Source of the DNA: an uncultured Bacillota bacterium
Lineage (GTDB): Bacteria > Bacillota > Clostridia > Peptostreptococcales > Anaerovoracaceae
Direction: 5' to 3'
Length of the DNA stretch: 5,736 bases
Assembly: GCA_946631075.1 (NCBI GenBank)
Contig: CAMOZS010000116.1
Coordinates: 1-5,736 of the forward strand
Position 1 is the stretch's first letter. Each line of letters begins with the position of its first letter. Made by a program: the position numbers and the translations under genes. Under the pieces are notes generated by a model that saw nothing but the letters and a program-made list of their open reading frames with translations, did not search any database and was not told the DNA's origin. Below are positions 1 to 5,736 of the stretch, piece by piece.

Positions 1-801
1 TCCCCCGCTCATGGCCGTCGTCACCATGGCGCAGATGTTCATGATCCCGCCGTAGACGATGAAGACCGAGCAAAGGGTAAAGAGGGCCATTGTCAGTCCG
101 TCTACGCTCAGCCGCTTCCTCTGCAGAAGGACGCCGGCAAGCAGGCCCGCCGCCCCGAACACATAGAGTCTCCAGCCGGCGAATCCGTCTTCTCCTGGCC
201 AGATCAGCAGGGATACGTAGGCTGCCGCCAGGGCGAACACCATGCAGAGGACCGGGCCCAGGATGATCCGGAAGCGCCGGATGCCCAGAGATTCGATGAA
301 GCCCCGCTTCTTAGCCTCGGCGTAGTCGATCTTCTGAAAGGCCAGTCCGGCCAGGAATCCCAGCAGTCCCCAGCAGAACATCTGCCAGGGGGTCCAGGGG
401 CCCTGCCCCATATAGAAGTTGCAGACCAGCCTGGCCAGGGCTCCGACCAGGAATCCCGCTTCAGGTCCCATGGCGATGCCGGAAATGATCACCATGGCCG
501 TTCCCGCCGCCAGTGGTATGGTCAGGTGAAAGAACATGTGGACCGCTACCGTCAGGGCGGTCATCATGGCGATCAGGACGATCTCCCGGGCCTTTGGCTT
601 CCGCTGTTCAAAGACCATGAAAAAGGGGATCATGGTCTCGATGACCAGGGCGAATCCGGCCGCGATGTACAGGCTGCCCGAGGCCGCGAAGGTCCCTGCC
701 AGCACGGTCGCCGGAACGGCGATCAGGATGATGATGGCCGCCGCCAGGGTCCGCTTCCGTTCAGCCGCCTGGTATTGGGTCAGATCAGCGGTCTGACGCA
801 T
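1..801 (-). CDS. ECF transporter S component (substrate-binding membrane protein), 3' end beyond window
   Basis: This is an integral membrane protein of which 267 residues are visible, with no stop before the left edge. I translated it directly. The start ATG at 801-799 is well supported: GGGAGGAGG lies 7 nt upstream, and the start overlaps the end of the ATPase gene by 22 bp. Hydrophobic stretches lie near residues 18-40, 44-64, 72-92, 95-112, 114-131, 139-156, 177-201, 208-227 and 235-256. Residues 112-152 hold the most recognisable part: a GPEAGFLVGAL segment, then GQGPWTPWQMF, then WGLLGFLAG. I know this pattern from ECF S components of Clostridia that have their own T and A genes. A YGGIMN motif is at 250-255. 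Known of the family: S components bind a vitamin or other micronutrient and dock on the T/A energy module. The position directly after T and A genes supports a dedicated importer. The substrate is unknown. Classical S proteins have about 180-200 residues and six helices, so this one is large. Confidence 0.82.
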   Translation of the reverse strand, partial: MRQTADLTQYQAAERKRTLAAAIIILIAVPATVLAGTFAASGSLYIAAGFALVIETMIPFFMVFEQRKPKAREIVLIAMMTALTVAVHMFFHLTIPLAAGTAMVIISGIAMGPEAGFLVGALARLVCNFYMGQGPWTPWQMFCWGLLGFLAGLAFQKIDYAEAKKRGFIESLGIRRFRIILGPVLCMVFALAAAYVSLLIWPGEDGFAGWRLYVFGAAGLLAGVLLQRKRLSVDGLTMALFTLCSVFIVYGGIMNICAMVTTAMSGG

Positions 802-2447
802 GCCGCCACCTCCTCCCAGGTGATCGCGTCGGGGAAATGATCCCGGGCGATCCGGTTCGCTGTGGTCGTATAGAAATGGTTGCCCCGGAAGAATTCCTTG
901 GCTTCCCCGACGGAAGTGATGCCGCCGTCAAAGAACATGGCGCACCGGTCCACATACTCGGCGCAGAATTCGATGTCGTGGGACACCATCAGGATGGTCT
1001 GTCCCTGCTGGCAGAGCTTTCGCAGGATCCCGGCCAGGGTGACCTTGAAGAAGGGATCCAGGCCCTTGGTCGGCTCATCCAGAAGGAGGATGTCCGGATC
1101 CAGGAGCAGGACCTTGCCCAGGGCCAGCCGCTGTTCCTCTCCTCCGGAAAGATCGTAGGGGTGGGAATGGCTCAGGTGGTCGATCCCAAGAAGCTTCATC
1201 ATCTCCGTGACCCGCCTTACCTTCTCTTCGTCGGACAGGCTGCTTCCGTGGAGGACCTCCAGGAGCTCGTCCTCGACCTCGATCTCGGTGAACAAAGCCT
1301 TAGGATTCTGGGGGAGCATGACGATCCTCCCTTCTTCGGTGAGGCTGCCCCTCTGGGGCTTTATCATGCCGCAGATGACCTTGAGCATGGTGCTCTTGCC
1401 AACGCCGTTTCCGCCCAGGACGGCCATCCACTCGCCCTTTCGTACCTCCAGCTGCAGGTCCCGAAGGACGTCCTGAGATTTCTTGTCGTAGCGGAACCAG
1501 AGGTCCTTGGCCCGGATCACAGCCGGGGCCGCCTTCTCTTCTTGGTCCGCCGCGGCCGACTCTGTCTTTTCTTCAGCGGCCGGTCCGGCCGCTCTCTCCT
1601 TTGCTGCCTGCACGGTCTCTTCCAGCCAGAGTCTTCCTTCCCGGACCGTCAGGGGCGCTTTCCCCCTTGCTCCCGCTCCGTGAAAGATCTTGGTGACCGA
1701 GGGCAGGCCGTAAAACATGGGGTGCCGGTCGGCCTCCGTCTCCCCGGTCAGAAATGCTCCGATCCGTTCGGGAGCATCGCAGACCAGGATCCTTCCCTGG
1801 TCCATGACGCAGACCTTGTCAGCCATGGCGAACACATCCTCCAGCCGGTGCTCCGAAATGATCACCGTGATCCCAAGCTCCCGGTTGATCCGGTGGATGG
1901 TCCGGAAAAAGTCGCCCGCGGCAATGGGATCCAGCTGGGATGTGGGCTCGTCCAGGATCAGCAGTTTCGGCTGCATGACCATGATGGAGGCCAGGTTCAG
2001 CATCTGCTTCTGCCCTCCCGACAGCTGGCTCACGTCCTTTCGGAACCAGGTCTGGATATCAAAAAAGCTGGCCATCTCCGCCACCCGACGCCGGATGGTC
2101 TGGGGATCGACCCCCAGGCTTTCCAGTCCGAAAGCCATTTCATGCCAGACTTTGTCCGTCACGATCTGATTGTCCGGATCCTGCTGGACGAATCCGATCT
2201 CAGAGGCGCTCCGCCTGTCGTCCAGCTTTTGGATGTCCTCCCCGTCGTAGGTTACGGACCCCTCGAATCTGCCGTAGGGGACCAGGTTTTTCTTCATGTG
2301 GCGCAGGAGGGTGGTCTTGCCGCAGCCCGACTTGCCGCACACCACAATGAACTCGGACGGTTGAGCCGAGAAATCGACTTCCCGCAGAGCCGGAGCTTCC
2401 GCCAGGGGATATGAAAATGTCACATTGCTGAATCGAATCGTCTCCAT
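780..2447 (-). CDS. ECF transporter ATPase, fused A-A' double ATP-binding protein
   Basis: This 555-residue cytoplasmic protein has two ABC ATPase domains and powers the ECF importer encoded around it. Domain 1 (about 1-230) has Walker A GKSGCGKTT at 38-46, a Q-loop VQQDPDNQ at 87-94, signature LSGGQ at 142-146, Walker B LLILDEP at 162-168 and switch His200. Domain 2 (about 309-515) has Walker A GGNGVGKST at 345-353, Q-loop Gln380, signature LSGGE at 433-437, Walker B ILLLDEP at 453-459 and His490. Both sites keep the catalytic glutamate (E167, E458), so both look active. The domains are joined by a linker, about 280-309, rich in Ala, Glu and Lys. After domain 2 comes a tail of about 40 residues with the motif NHFYTTTANRIARDHFP, which I have seen in similar clostridial ECF ATPases. 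The ATG at 2447 has GGAG 7 nt upstream and overlaps ecfT by 28 bp. Many ECF systems use two separate ATPase genes; here they are one polypeptide. Confidence 0.93.
   Translation of the reverse strand: METIRFSNVTFSYPLAEAPALREVDFSAQPSEFIVVCGKSGCGKTTLLRHMKKNLVPYGRFEGSVTYDGEDIQKLDDRRSASEIGFVQQDPDNQIVTDKVWHEMAFGLESLGVDPQTIRRRVAEMASFFDIQTWFRKDVSQLSGGQKQMLNLASIMVMQPKLLILDEPTSQLDPIAAGDFFRTIHRINRELGITVIISEHRLEDVFAMADKVCVMDQGRILVCDAPERIGAFLTGETEADRHPMFYGLPSVTKIFHGAGARGKAPLTVREGRLWLEETVQAAKERAAGPAAEEKTESAAADQEEKAAPAVIRAKDLWFRYDKKSQDVLRDLQLEVRKGEWMAVLGGNGVGKSTMLKVICGMIKPQRGSLTEEGRIVMLPQNPKALFTEIEVEDELLEVLHGSSLSDEEKVRRVTEMMKLLGIDHLSHSHPYDLSGGEEQRLALGKVLLLDPDILLLDEPTKGLDPFFKVTLAGILRKLCQQGQTILMVSHDIEFCAEYVDRCAMFFDGGITSVGEAKEFFRGNHFYTTTANRIARDHFPDAITWEEVAACVRPLI
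809..817 (-). promoter_or_regulatory. Strong ribosome binding site for the S component
   Basis: GGGAGGAGG on the minus strand ends 7 nt before the ATG at 801. It lies inside the last codons of the ATPase gene. It fixes the start of the S component and indicates efficient, probably coupled, translation. Confidence 0.8.
1575..1593. repeat. 19-bp perfect inverted repeat in the inter-domain linker
   Basis: AGCGGCCGG at 1575-1583 and CCGGCCGCT at 1585-1593 are exact reverse complements separated by one base. The repeat lies inside the ATPase gene and encodes the RAAGPAA part of the linker between the two ATP-binding domains. No U-run follows, so it is not a terminator. Confidence 0.6.
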
Positions 2448-3322
2448 CTGAGTTCTCCATGAATGTCAATGAGGATGGGCAGGGCCAGCAGCAGGCAGTA
2501 GCAGGCCAGGGCCGCTCCGGTCATCGGATCAAAGGCTGGCACGATATGCTCCGGATAAAACTGGACTTTGGCCGTTCCCCCGATCAGGCAGGCCGCGGTG
2601 AATCCTCCAAGCAGGATCATGGCCGCCAGCATCCGGCCGTCCCTTCCGGTAAAGCGGTACAGGTGAAAACTGGTCCTTCCCGGCAGGCCGTAGCCCCGCG
2701 CCTCCATCGAATCGGCGCTCTCGATAGATGATTCCAGGGACCATGAGATCAGGATGCTGACCTCCCTGCCGAACTGGCGCACCTTCTGCAGATACCCGGG
2801 CTTCTCAGCCTTTGCAAGACAGGCCTGACCCATGCGGATGTCGGCGAACCGCTGCTTGAGGAGGGGCACATAACGGAAGACCATGGACAGGGTCAGTCCC
2901 AGCACCGGCAGGGCCCGGCCGAAGATGAAGATCAGCTTTTCCGCGCTCATGATCACGTTGAAACTGCTGAACCAAAGGATCACCGAGACCAGCATGATCC
3001 CGGCGCTGATGCCGTAGGCCAGGGCTTCCGCCGTGATCGCGTTGTCGCCGATGTAGCAGAGGACCGTGACGCCCTCGTGGGAAAAGAAGAGATTGAGGGC
3101 TCCCATGATCACGAAGATCCAAAGGCTGAGGATCAGGTTGATCTTCACGACTTCCCTGCCCCGAAGCAGGAGGGAATACATCCAGGCCATGACAAAGGTG
3201 GCCGCCAGAAACCAGGGGGACAGGGTCAGGATCGTCAGTCCCACGGCAAATATGTAGTATGTCAGATTGACCCAGGGGTGGTAGCCGGTGAAGGTCCCCT
3301 CCCCGATTCCTTCTCTGAACAT
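2420..3322 (-). CDS. ecfT: ECF transporter transmembrane component T (EcfT, CbiQ family)
   Basis: This 300-residue polytopic membrane protein couples ATP hydrolysis by the ATPase to movement of the S component. Hydrophobic segments lie at about 20-50, 62-82, 100-120 and 135-152, then two more at about 231-249 and 268-286. The long, mostly hydrophilic stretch between 153 and 228 matches the cytoplasmic coupling helices of this family. It holds the hallmark SMEARGYGLPGRTSF at 205-219, the Ala-Arg-Gly motif that docks into the ATPase groove. The C-terminus (GELRWRRFDSAM) resembles the usual basic end of these proteins. The ATG at 3322 has a moderate GGGA site 9 nt upstream. It is the first gene of the importer cassette, followed with overlap by the ATPase and then the S component. 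A possible promoter lies just upstream. Assignment to the T family is secure. The substrate depends on the S partner. Confidence 0.92.
   Translation of the reverse strand: MFREGIGEGTFTGYHPWVNLTYYIFAVGLTILTLSPWFLAATFVMAWMYSLLLRGREVVKINLILSLWIFVIMGALNLFFSHEGVTVLCYIGDNAITAEALAYGISAGIMLVSVILWFSSFNVIMSAEKLIFIFGRALPVLGLTLSMVFRYVPLLKQRFADIRMGQACLAKAEKPGYLQKVRQFGREVSILISWSLESSIESADSMEARGYGLPGRTSFHLYRFTGRDGRMLAAMILLGGFTAACLIGGTAKVQFYPEHIVPAFDPMTGAALACYCLLLALPILIDIHGELRWRRFDSAM
2455..2458 (-). promoter_or_regulatory. Ribosome binding site for the ECF ATPase
   Basis: GGAG on the minus strand, 7 nt before the ATG at 2447 and inside the 3' end of ecfT. It supports this start and translational coupling with ecfT. 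Confidence 0.6.
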
Positions 3323-3375
3323 GAACGTCTTTCCCTTTCTGCTTGCTGCTTCGCAAAATCTTCGCTGATATCATA
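3323..3375 (-). other. Intergenic gap between the redox operon and the ECF cassette
   Basis: These 53 bp are more AT-rich than their surroundings. On the minus strand they contain a direct repeat GCGAAG-ATTTT-GCGAAG, a weak Shine-Dalgarno AAAGGGA before ecfT, and part of an inverted repeat. I see no GC stem followed by a U-run, so transcription from the redox genes may read through. The gap is too short for a typical vitamin riboswitch. Confidence 0.6.
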
Positions 3376-3378
3376 TCA
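3366..3378. repeat. 13-bp inverted repeat overlapping the candidate -10 box
   Basis: TGATAT and ATATCA flank a single C and form a perfect 6-bp inverted repeat. It covers both the stop codon of the redox gene and the candidate -10 element of ecfT. It could be an operator half-site pair, but AT-rich palindromes this short can arise by chance. Confidence 0.35.
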
Positions 3379-3397
3379 CAAATATTGCGGAGGTAAA
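3370..3397 (-). promoter_or_regulatory. Candidate sigma-A type promoter for ecfT
   Basis: On the minus strand a TTTACC (-35-like, 3397-3392) is followed after 16 bp by TATGAT (-10-like, 3375-3370), which is preceded by TGA as in an extended -10. Transcription would start about 40 nt before the ecfT ATG. It overlaps the final codons and stop of the upstream redox gene. This is pattern matching only. Confidence 0.4.
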
Positions 3398-4959
3398 ATA
3401 TTTCTCCTCCTGCCCGGCAGGGTCCGCTCCGCAATGATGTTGACATGGCTGCTGCCGATGTCTGTCAGCAGGACCTTTCCCCGCTCGATCCCTTCTTCAG
3501 GCCACGGGACCGCGATCCTGCTCACTTCTTCCGCGATCTCTTTCATCTCGGTCAGGGGAACCGGGCCGTCGCTTCGGACCGGGATCAGATGCTCCCGCGA
3601 TCCACCCGCCCGGGCACTGCCCTCCAGGCTCTCTTCCCCGCGGCCGGGCTCATCCTTCAGCCTCATGGTCGTGGTCAGGATCCGCCGGGGATCAGTCATT
3701 TCCTGCCGGGCAAATTCCGCCCCTCTTAGGCAGCTGTTTCCGGTGATGATCCAGTCTTTTTCTTCGGATCCCGCGGGCCCGGCTGCCTCCCTGACCTTCA
3801 GCTGACAGCCTTTGGGACACAGGGTGCAGGTCAGACTTCCCTCCTCCGGCATCCCCTTGAGAGCCGCGTTGTGCAGATTCTTTTCCCATTTATGCAAAGG
3901 CTGGAGGGCCGCGAAGGCGGCCGCGTTCCTTCCCGCCGCCTCGCCCTGGTCCGAGACAAAGTCGGCCAGATCCATGACTTCCCTGGAATTTCCGCAGGCA
4001 AAGATGCCGGGAATGTTGGTCTGCAGATAGGGATCCGTGGCGGCCCCGCCCTTAGGGCTCAGGGCGACGCCCGCGGTCCTGGCCACTTCGTTTTCGGGAA
4101 TGAGACCGACCGAAAGGATCAGGGTGTCGCAGTCGACCCGGCGGCCTGTTCCCGGAATGGGCTTAAGGTCCTCGTCCACCTGAGAAAGCTCTACACCCTC
4201 AAGCCGGTCTTTGCCGTAGATATTGGATACGCCTGTCCTGAGGTAGAGGGGAATATCGAAATCGAAAAGGCACTGCCGCACATTGCGGGCAAGGCCCGCC
4301 GGCTCCGCCATGACTTCCGCCGCGCAAAGGACCTGCGCTCCTTCCAGAGTCAGTCGCCTTGCCATGATCAGGCCGATATCGCCGGATCCCAGGATCACGA
4401 CCCGGCGGCCTACCATGATGTTTTTCCGGTTGATCAGGTTCTGGGCTACGCCCGCGGTGAAGATCCCCGCAGGTCTCGTTCCCGGAATGGAAAGCATGCC
4501 TCTGGTCCGCTCCCTGCAGCCGGTGGCAAGGACGATGGCTTTCGCGCGGAAAACATGCCGGCCGGACCGGCTGATCGCGGTGACCGCGAACCGGTCCGGG
4601 CCGCCAACAGTCTGGTCCGGGCCATCGACAGTCTGGTCCGGGCCGCCCTTTGTCTGCACCTGACTGACCGGTTCGATCTCGGTCACCATGTGGCCGGTCA
4701 GGATCCGGACGCCGCTTTCCTCCGCCTTCTCCTTCTCGATCTCGGCGTACTCCGGTCCGGACAGCTGGGCTCCATAACGGACGATACCGAAACCGTCATG
4801 GACACACTGGTTCAGGATCCCGCCGGGGATCTCCTCCCGCTCCAAAACAGCGACCCTGCCTGCACCATTCTCTTTGGCTGCCCTTGCGGCAGACAGGCCT
4901 CCCGGCCCTGCGCCGATGACAAGAATATCCCACATTTCCGCCTGCCTGGTCATCTTCAC
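3376..4959 (-). CDS. NAD(P)/FAD-dependent oxidoreductase fused to a C-terminal DUF1667 domain
   Basis: This 527-residue cytoplasmic flavoprotein has an N-terminal FAD-binding GAGPGG (16-21), ATGCRE (145-150), a second nucleotide-binding motif GSGDIG (191-196), and the C-terminal FAD motif PGIFACGN (317-324) followed by DLADFVSDQGEAAGRNAA. It has no CxxC redox disulfide like thioredoxin reductase. Residues 375-515 match DUF1667: cysteines 378, 381 and 385 in CTLCPKGC, then GNSC (Cys410) and RGAEFARQEMTDPRRILTTT. I infer a [4Fe-4S]-type cluster. In most clostridia I know, DUF1667 is a separate small protein next to the flavoprotein; here they are fused. Loops at 105-125 (three copies of a GGPDQTV-like unit) and about 436-457 look like insertions. 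A 13-residue tail follows the usual domain end. The start is uncertain: GTG at 4959 overlaps the upstream TGA by 4 bp and has AGGA 8 nt upstream, while an ATG lies at 4953. It probably passes electrons with its upstream partner in glycerol-3-phosphate or 2-hydroxyacid oxidation; the substrate is inferred. Confidence 0.88.
   Translation of the reverse strand: MKMTRQAEMWDILVIGAGPGGLSAARAAKENGAGRVAVLEREEIPGGILNQCVHDGFGIVRYGAQLSGPEYAEIEKEKAEESGVRILTGHMVTEIEPVSQVQTKGGPDQTVDGPDQTVGGPDRFAVTAISRSGRHVFRAKAIVLATGCRERTRGMLSIPGTRPAGIFTAGVAQNLINRKNIMVGRRVVILGSGDIGLIMARRLTLEGAQVLCAAEVMAEPAGLARNVRQCLFDFDIPLYLRTGVSNIYGKDRLEGVELSQVDEDLKPIPGTGRRVDCDTLILSVGLIPENEVARTAGVALSPKGGAATDPYLQTNIPGIFACGNSREVMDLADFVSDQGEAAGRNAAAFAALQPLHKWEKNLHNAALKGMPEEGSLTCTLCPKGCQLKVREAAGPAGSEEKDWIITGNSCLRGAEFARQEMTDPRRILTTTMRLKDEPGRGEESLEGSARAGGSREHLIPVRSDGPVPLTEMKEIAEEVSRIAVPWPEEGIERGKVLLTDIGSSHVNIIAERTLPGRRRNILPPQYL
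3380..3403. repeat. AT-rich inverted repeat with 10-bp spacer near the redox gene end
   Basis: AAATATT at 3380-3386 and AATATTT at 3397-3403 are reverse complements around a 10-bp spacer. The right arm touches the candidate -35 box of ecfT. It is an AT-rich island inside otherwise GC-rich coding sequence, which is a mild hint of a regulatory role. Confidence 0.35.
4562..4599. repeat. 38-bp nested inverted repeat inside the oxidoreductase gene
   Basis: Outer arms CCGGACCGG (4562-4570) and CCGGTCCGG (4591-4599) are exact reverse complements. Between them lies a second exact pair, TCGCGG (4575-4580) and CCGCGA (4584-4589), around a TGA loop. The result is a long hairpin with a small asymmetric bulge. 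It adjoins the 21-bp tandem repeat. No U-run follows, so it is not a terminator. Confidence 0.6.
4593..4655. repeat. Three tandem 21-bp repeats in frame
   Basis: The unit starts GGTCCGGGCC and ends GTCT. It occurs at 4593-4613, 4614-4634 and 4635-4655 with a few differences between copies. As 21 is a multiple of three the frame is kept, giving the protein repeat GGPDQTV, DGPDQTV, GGPDRFA at residues 105-125. It sits in a non-conserved surface loop of the FAD domain, ahead of the ATGCRE motif. Confidence 0.85.
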
Positions 4960-5736
4960 TTTACCCTTCCTGTAAACATCTCGCTGCCTTCATTGCGGAA
5001 GCGGATCTCTTCCGGCTTCATCCCATATTCCTCCACCAGCATCTGGGCGATCCTGGGCAGGCAGTAGCCGCCGTTGCATCGTCCTGTAGTTGCCCATGCC
5101 CGGTACTTGATGGCTGAGATCGTCCGTGCTCCCAAAGGATTCTCAATGGCCTGCCGGATCTCCTTTTTTGTGATCCTCTGACAGCGGCAGATGATCTCCC
5201 CGTATTCCGGATCCTCTTCGATCAGCCGGGCCTGCTCCTGTGGGCTCTGCTCCCGAAAACGAAGGATCCCCTTCCGGGTCTCTTTGAAACCGGCCTTCGG
5301 GCGAAGGCCGGCGGCCCGGTCAGATCCACGGCCGCTTTGGCTGTCCTCTCCGCGGCCGGCCTGCTCCATTTCCCCGATCATCCGGCAGACCTGCCGGGCG
5401 ATCGGGACCGAGGCAGTCAGACCCGGGGACTCGATGCCGACCAGATCGATCAGACCCGGCGCCTCCTCCTCAGCCCGGATCACGAAATCATGGTAGCCGC
5501 CTTCCTCCGGACCTGCCAGCTTGGGACGGATCCCGCTGTAGTTTCCGATGGGCTGCATGTCCTTTATCCGCGGCATCAGCTCCGCCGCCTGACGCATCAG
5601 CTCCTCCATGACCGGCCGGGTGCAGGCGTAATCCTCCCGGGGATCCTTGGCACCTTGACCTGCCTCCGTCCCTTCTTCGCTCAGGTACTCCGCCGAAGGT
5701 CCGATGATGATATTGCCGCCTGTGGTCGGCGTCAGG
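4956..5736 (-). CDS. GlpA/LhgO-type FAD-dependent oxidoreductase with BFD-like [2Fe-2S] domain, 5' end beyond window
   Basis: The reading frame is open to the right edge and 259 C-terminal residues are visible; the FAD-binding N-terminus is missing. An internal ATG at 5609 is not the start, because conserved family sequence (LTPTTGGNIIIGP) precedes it. The visible part begins in the D-amino-acid-oxidase-like fold, with YSGIRPK and GIESPGLTASVPIA, motifs of anaerobic glycerol-3-phosphate dehydrogenase subunit A and of 2-hydroxyglutarate oxidase relatives. After a low-complexity linker (about visible residues 122-147) comes a BFD-like domain with cysteines at visible positions 183, 185, 220 and 225, in CRC and GRCNGGYC, which binds a [2Fe-2S] cluster in known members. 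Its TGA overlaps the start of the next gene by 4 bp, so the two proteins are probably made together and likely form a complex. Glycerol 3-phosphate is the best-known substrate for this arrangement, but a 2-hydroxyacid is equally possible without the N-terminus and neighbours such as glpK. Confidence 0.85.
   Translation of the reverse strand, partial: LTPTTGGNIIIGPSAEYLSEEGTEAGQGAKDPREDYACTRPVMEELMRQAAELMPRIKDMQPIGNYSGIRPKLAGPEEGGYHDFVIRAEEEAPGLIDLVGIESPGLTASVPIARQVCRMIGEMEQAGRGEDSQSGRGSDRAAGLRPKAGFKETRKGILRFREQSPQEQARLIEEDPEYGEIICRCQRITKKEIRQAIENPLGARTISAIKYRAWATTGRCNGGYCLPRIAQMLVEEYGMKPEEIRFRNEGSEMFTGRVK
5290..5311. repeat. 22-bp perfect hairpin in the linker of the FAD oxidoreductase
   Basis: CCGGCCTTCG (5290-5299) and CGAAGGCCGG (5302-5311) are exact reverse complements around GG. 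The hairpin lies within the coding sequence for AGLRPKAG, in the linker between the FAD domain and the [2Fe-2S] domain. The frame is kept and no U-run follows, so it is not a transcription terminator. Confidence 0.7.

Noticed and set aside
526..840. Short plus-strand open frames opposite the S component
   Set aside because: They overlap a clear membrane protein with a strong ribosome binding site. Their products are Asp/Gly/Arg-rich strings with no family resemblance.
837..2414. A long plus-strand open frame (525 codons) opposite the ATPase gene
   Set aside because: It is an antisense shadow caused by high GC. Its translation has no domain or membrane pattern, while the minus strand encodes a complete ABC ATPase pair with all motifs.
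3323..3375. Cobalamin or other vitamin riboswitch ahead of ecfT
   Set aside because: The gap is only 53 bp and shows no known aptamer core. Such riboswitches need well over 70 nt.
3409..3421. CCTGCC-C-GGCAGG palindrome near the end of the oxidoreductase gene
   Set aside because: The loop would be one base, the stem is short, it lies in coding sequence and no U-run follows on the minus strand. It is too weak to call.
3871..5067. A 398-codon plus-strand open frame opposite the oxidoreductase genes
   Set aside because: It runs across two well-supported minus-strand genes and its product is low-complexity without recognisable motifs. It is a shadow frame.
5290..5311. GC-rich hairpin as a rho-independent terminator
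   Set aside because: No U-run follows on either strand and the hairpin lies inside an open, conserved gene.

Overview
The window is GC-rich and every gene I can support lies on the minus strand, so the genes are read from right to left. Dense packing, short start/stop overlaps and strong AGGAGG-type ribosome binding sites suggest a GC-rich member of the Bacillota, probably of the Clostridia (Lachnospiraceae-like). This rests on gene content and style. A GC-rich coriobacterial relative is not excluded.

Right part (3376-5736): two redox genes overlapping by 4 bp. The first runs in from beyond the right edge. It is the C-terminal part of a GlpA/LhgO-type FAD-dependent oxidoreductase ending in a BFD-like [2Fe-2S] domain. 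The second is an NAD(P)/FAD-dependent oxidoreductase fused to a DUF1667 domain with a four-cysteine, probably Fe-S binding, motif. Together they resemble the clostridial anaerobic glycerol-3-phosphate (or 2-hydroxyacid) dehydrogenase operon, in which DUF1667 is usually a separate small gene.

Middle (3323-3375): a 53-bp AT-rich gap with short inverted repeats and a plausible minus-strand promoter. I see no convincing terminator and no room for a riboswitch.

Left part (1-3322): a dedicated ECF-type vitamin/micronutrient importer in the order T component (ecfT), fused double ATPase (A-A'), then substrate-binding S component. The genes overlap by 28 and 22 bp, so they are very probably translated together. 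The S component runs off the left edge and is already longer than a classical six-helix S protein. Its substrate cannot be read from the sequence. A corrinoid is a weak guess.

No wholly new system stands out. The less ordinary points are the DUF1667 fusion, the large S component, and a recurring pattern: non-conserved linkers in three of the proteins carry GC-rich perfect inverted repeats or a tandem repeat at the DNA level. There are no tRNA, rRNA, CRISPR or mobile-element signatures.
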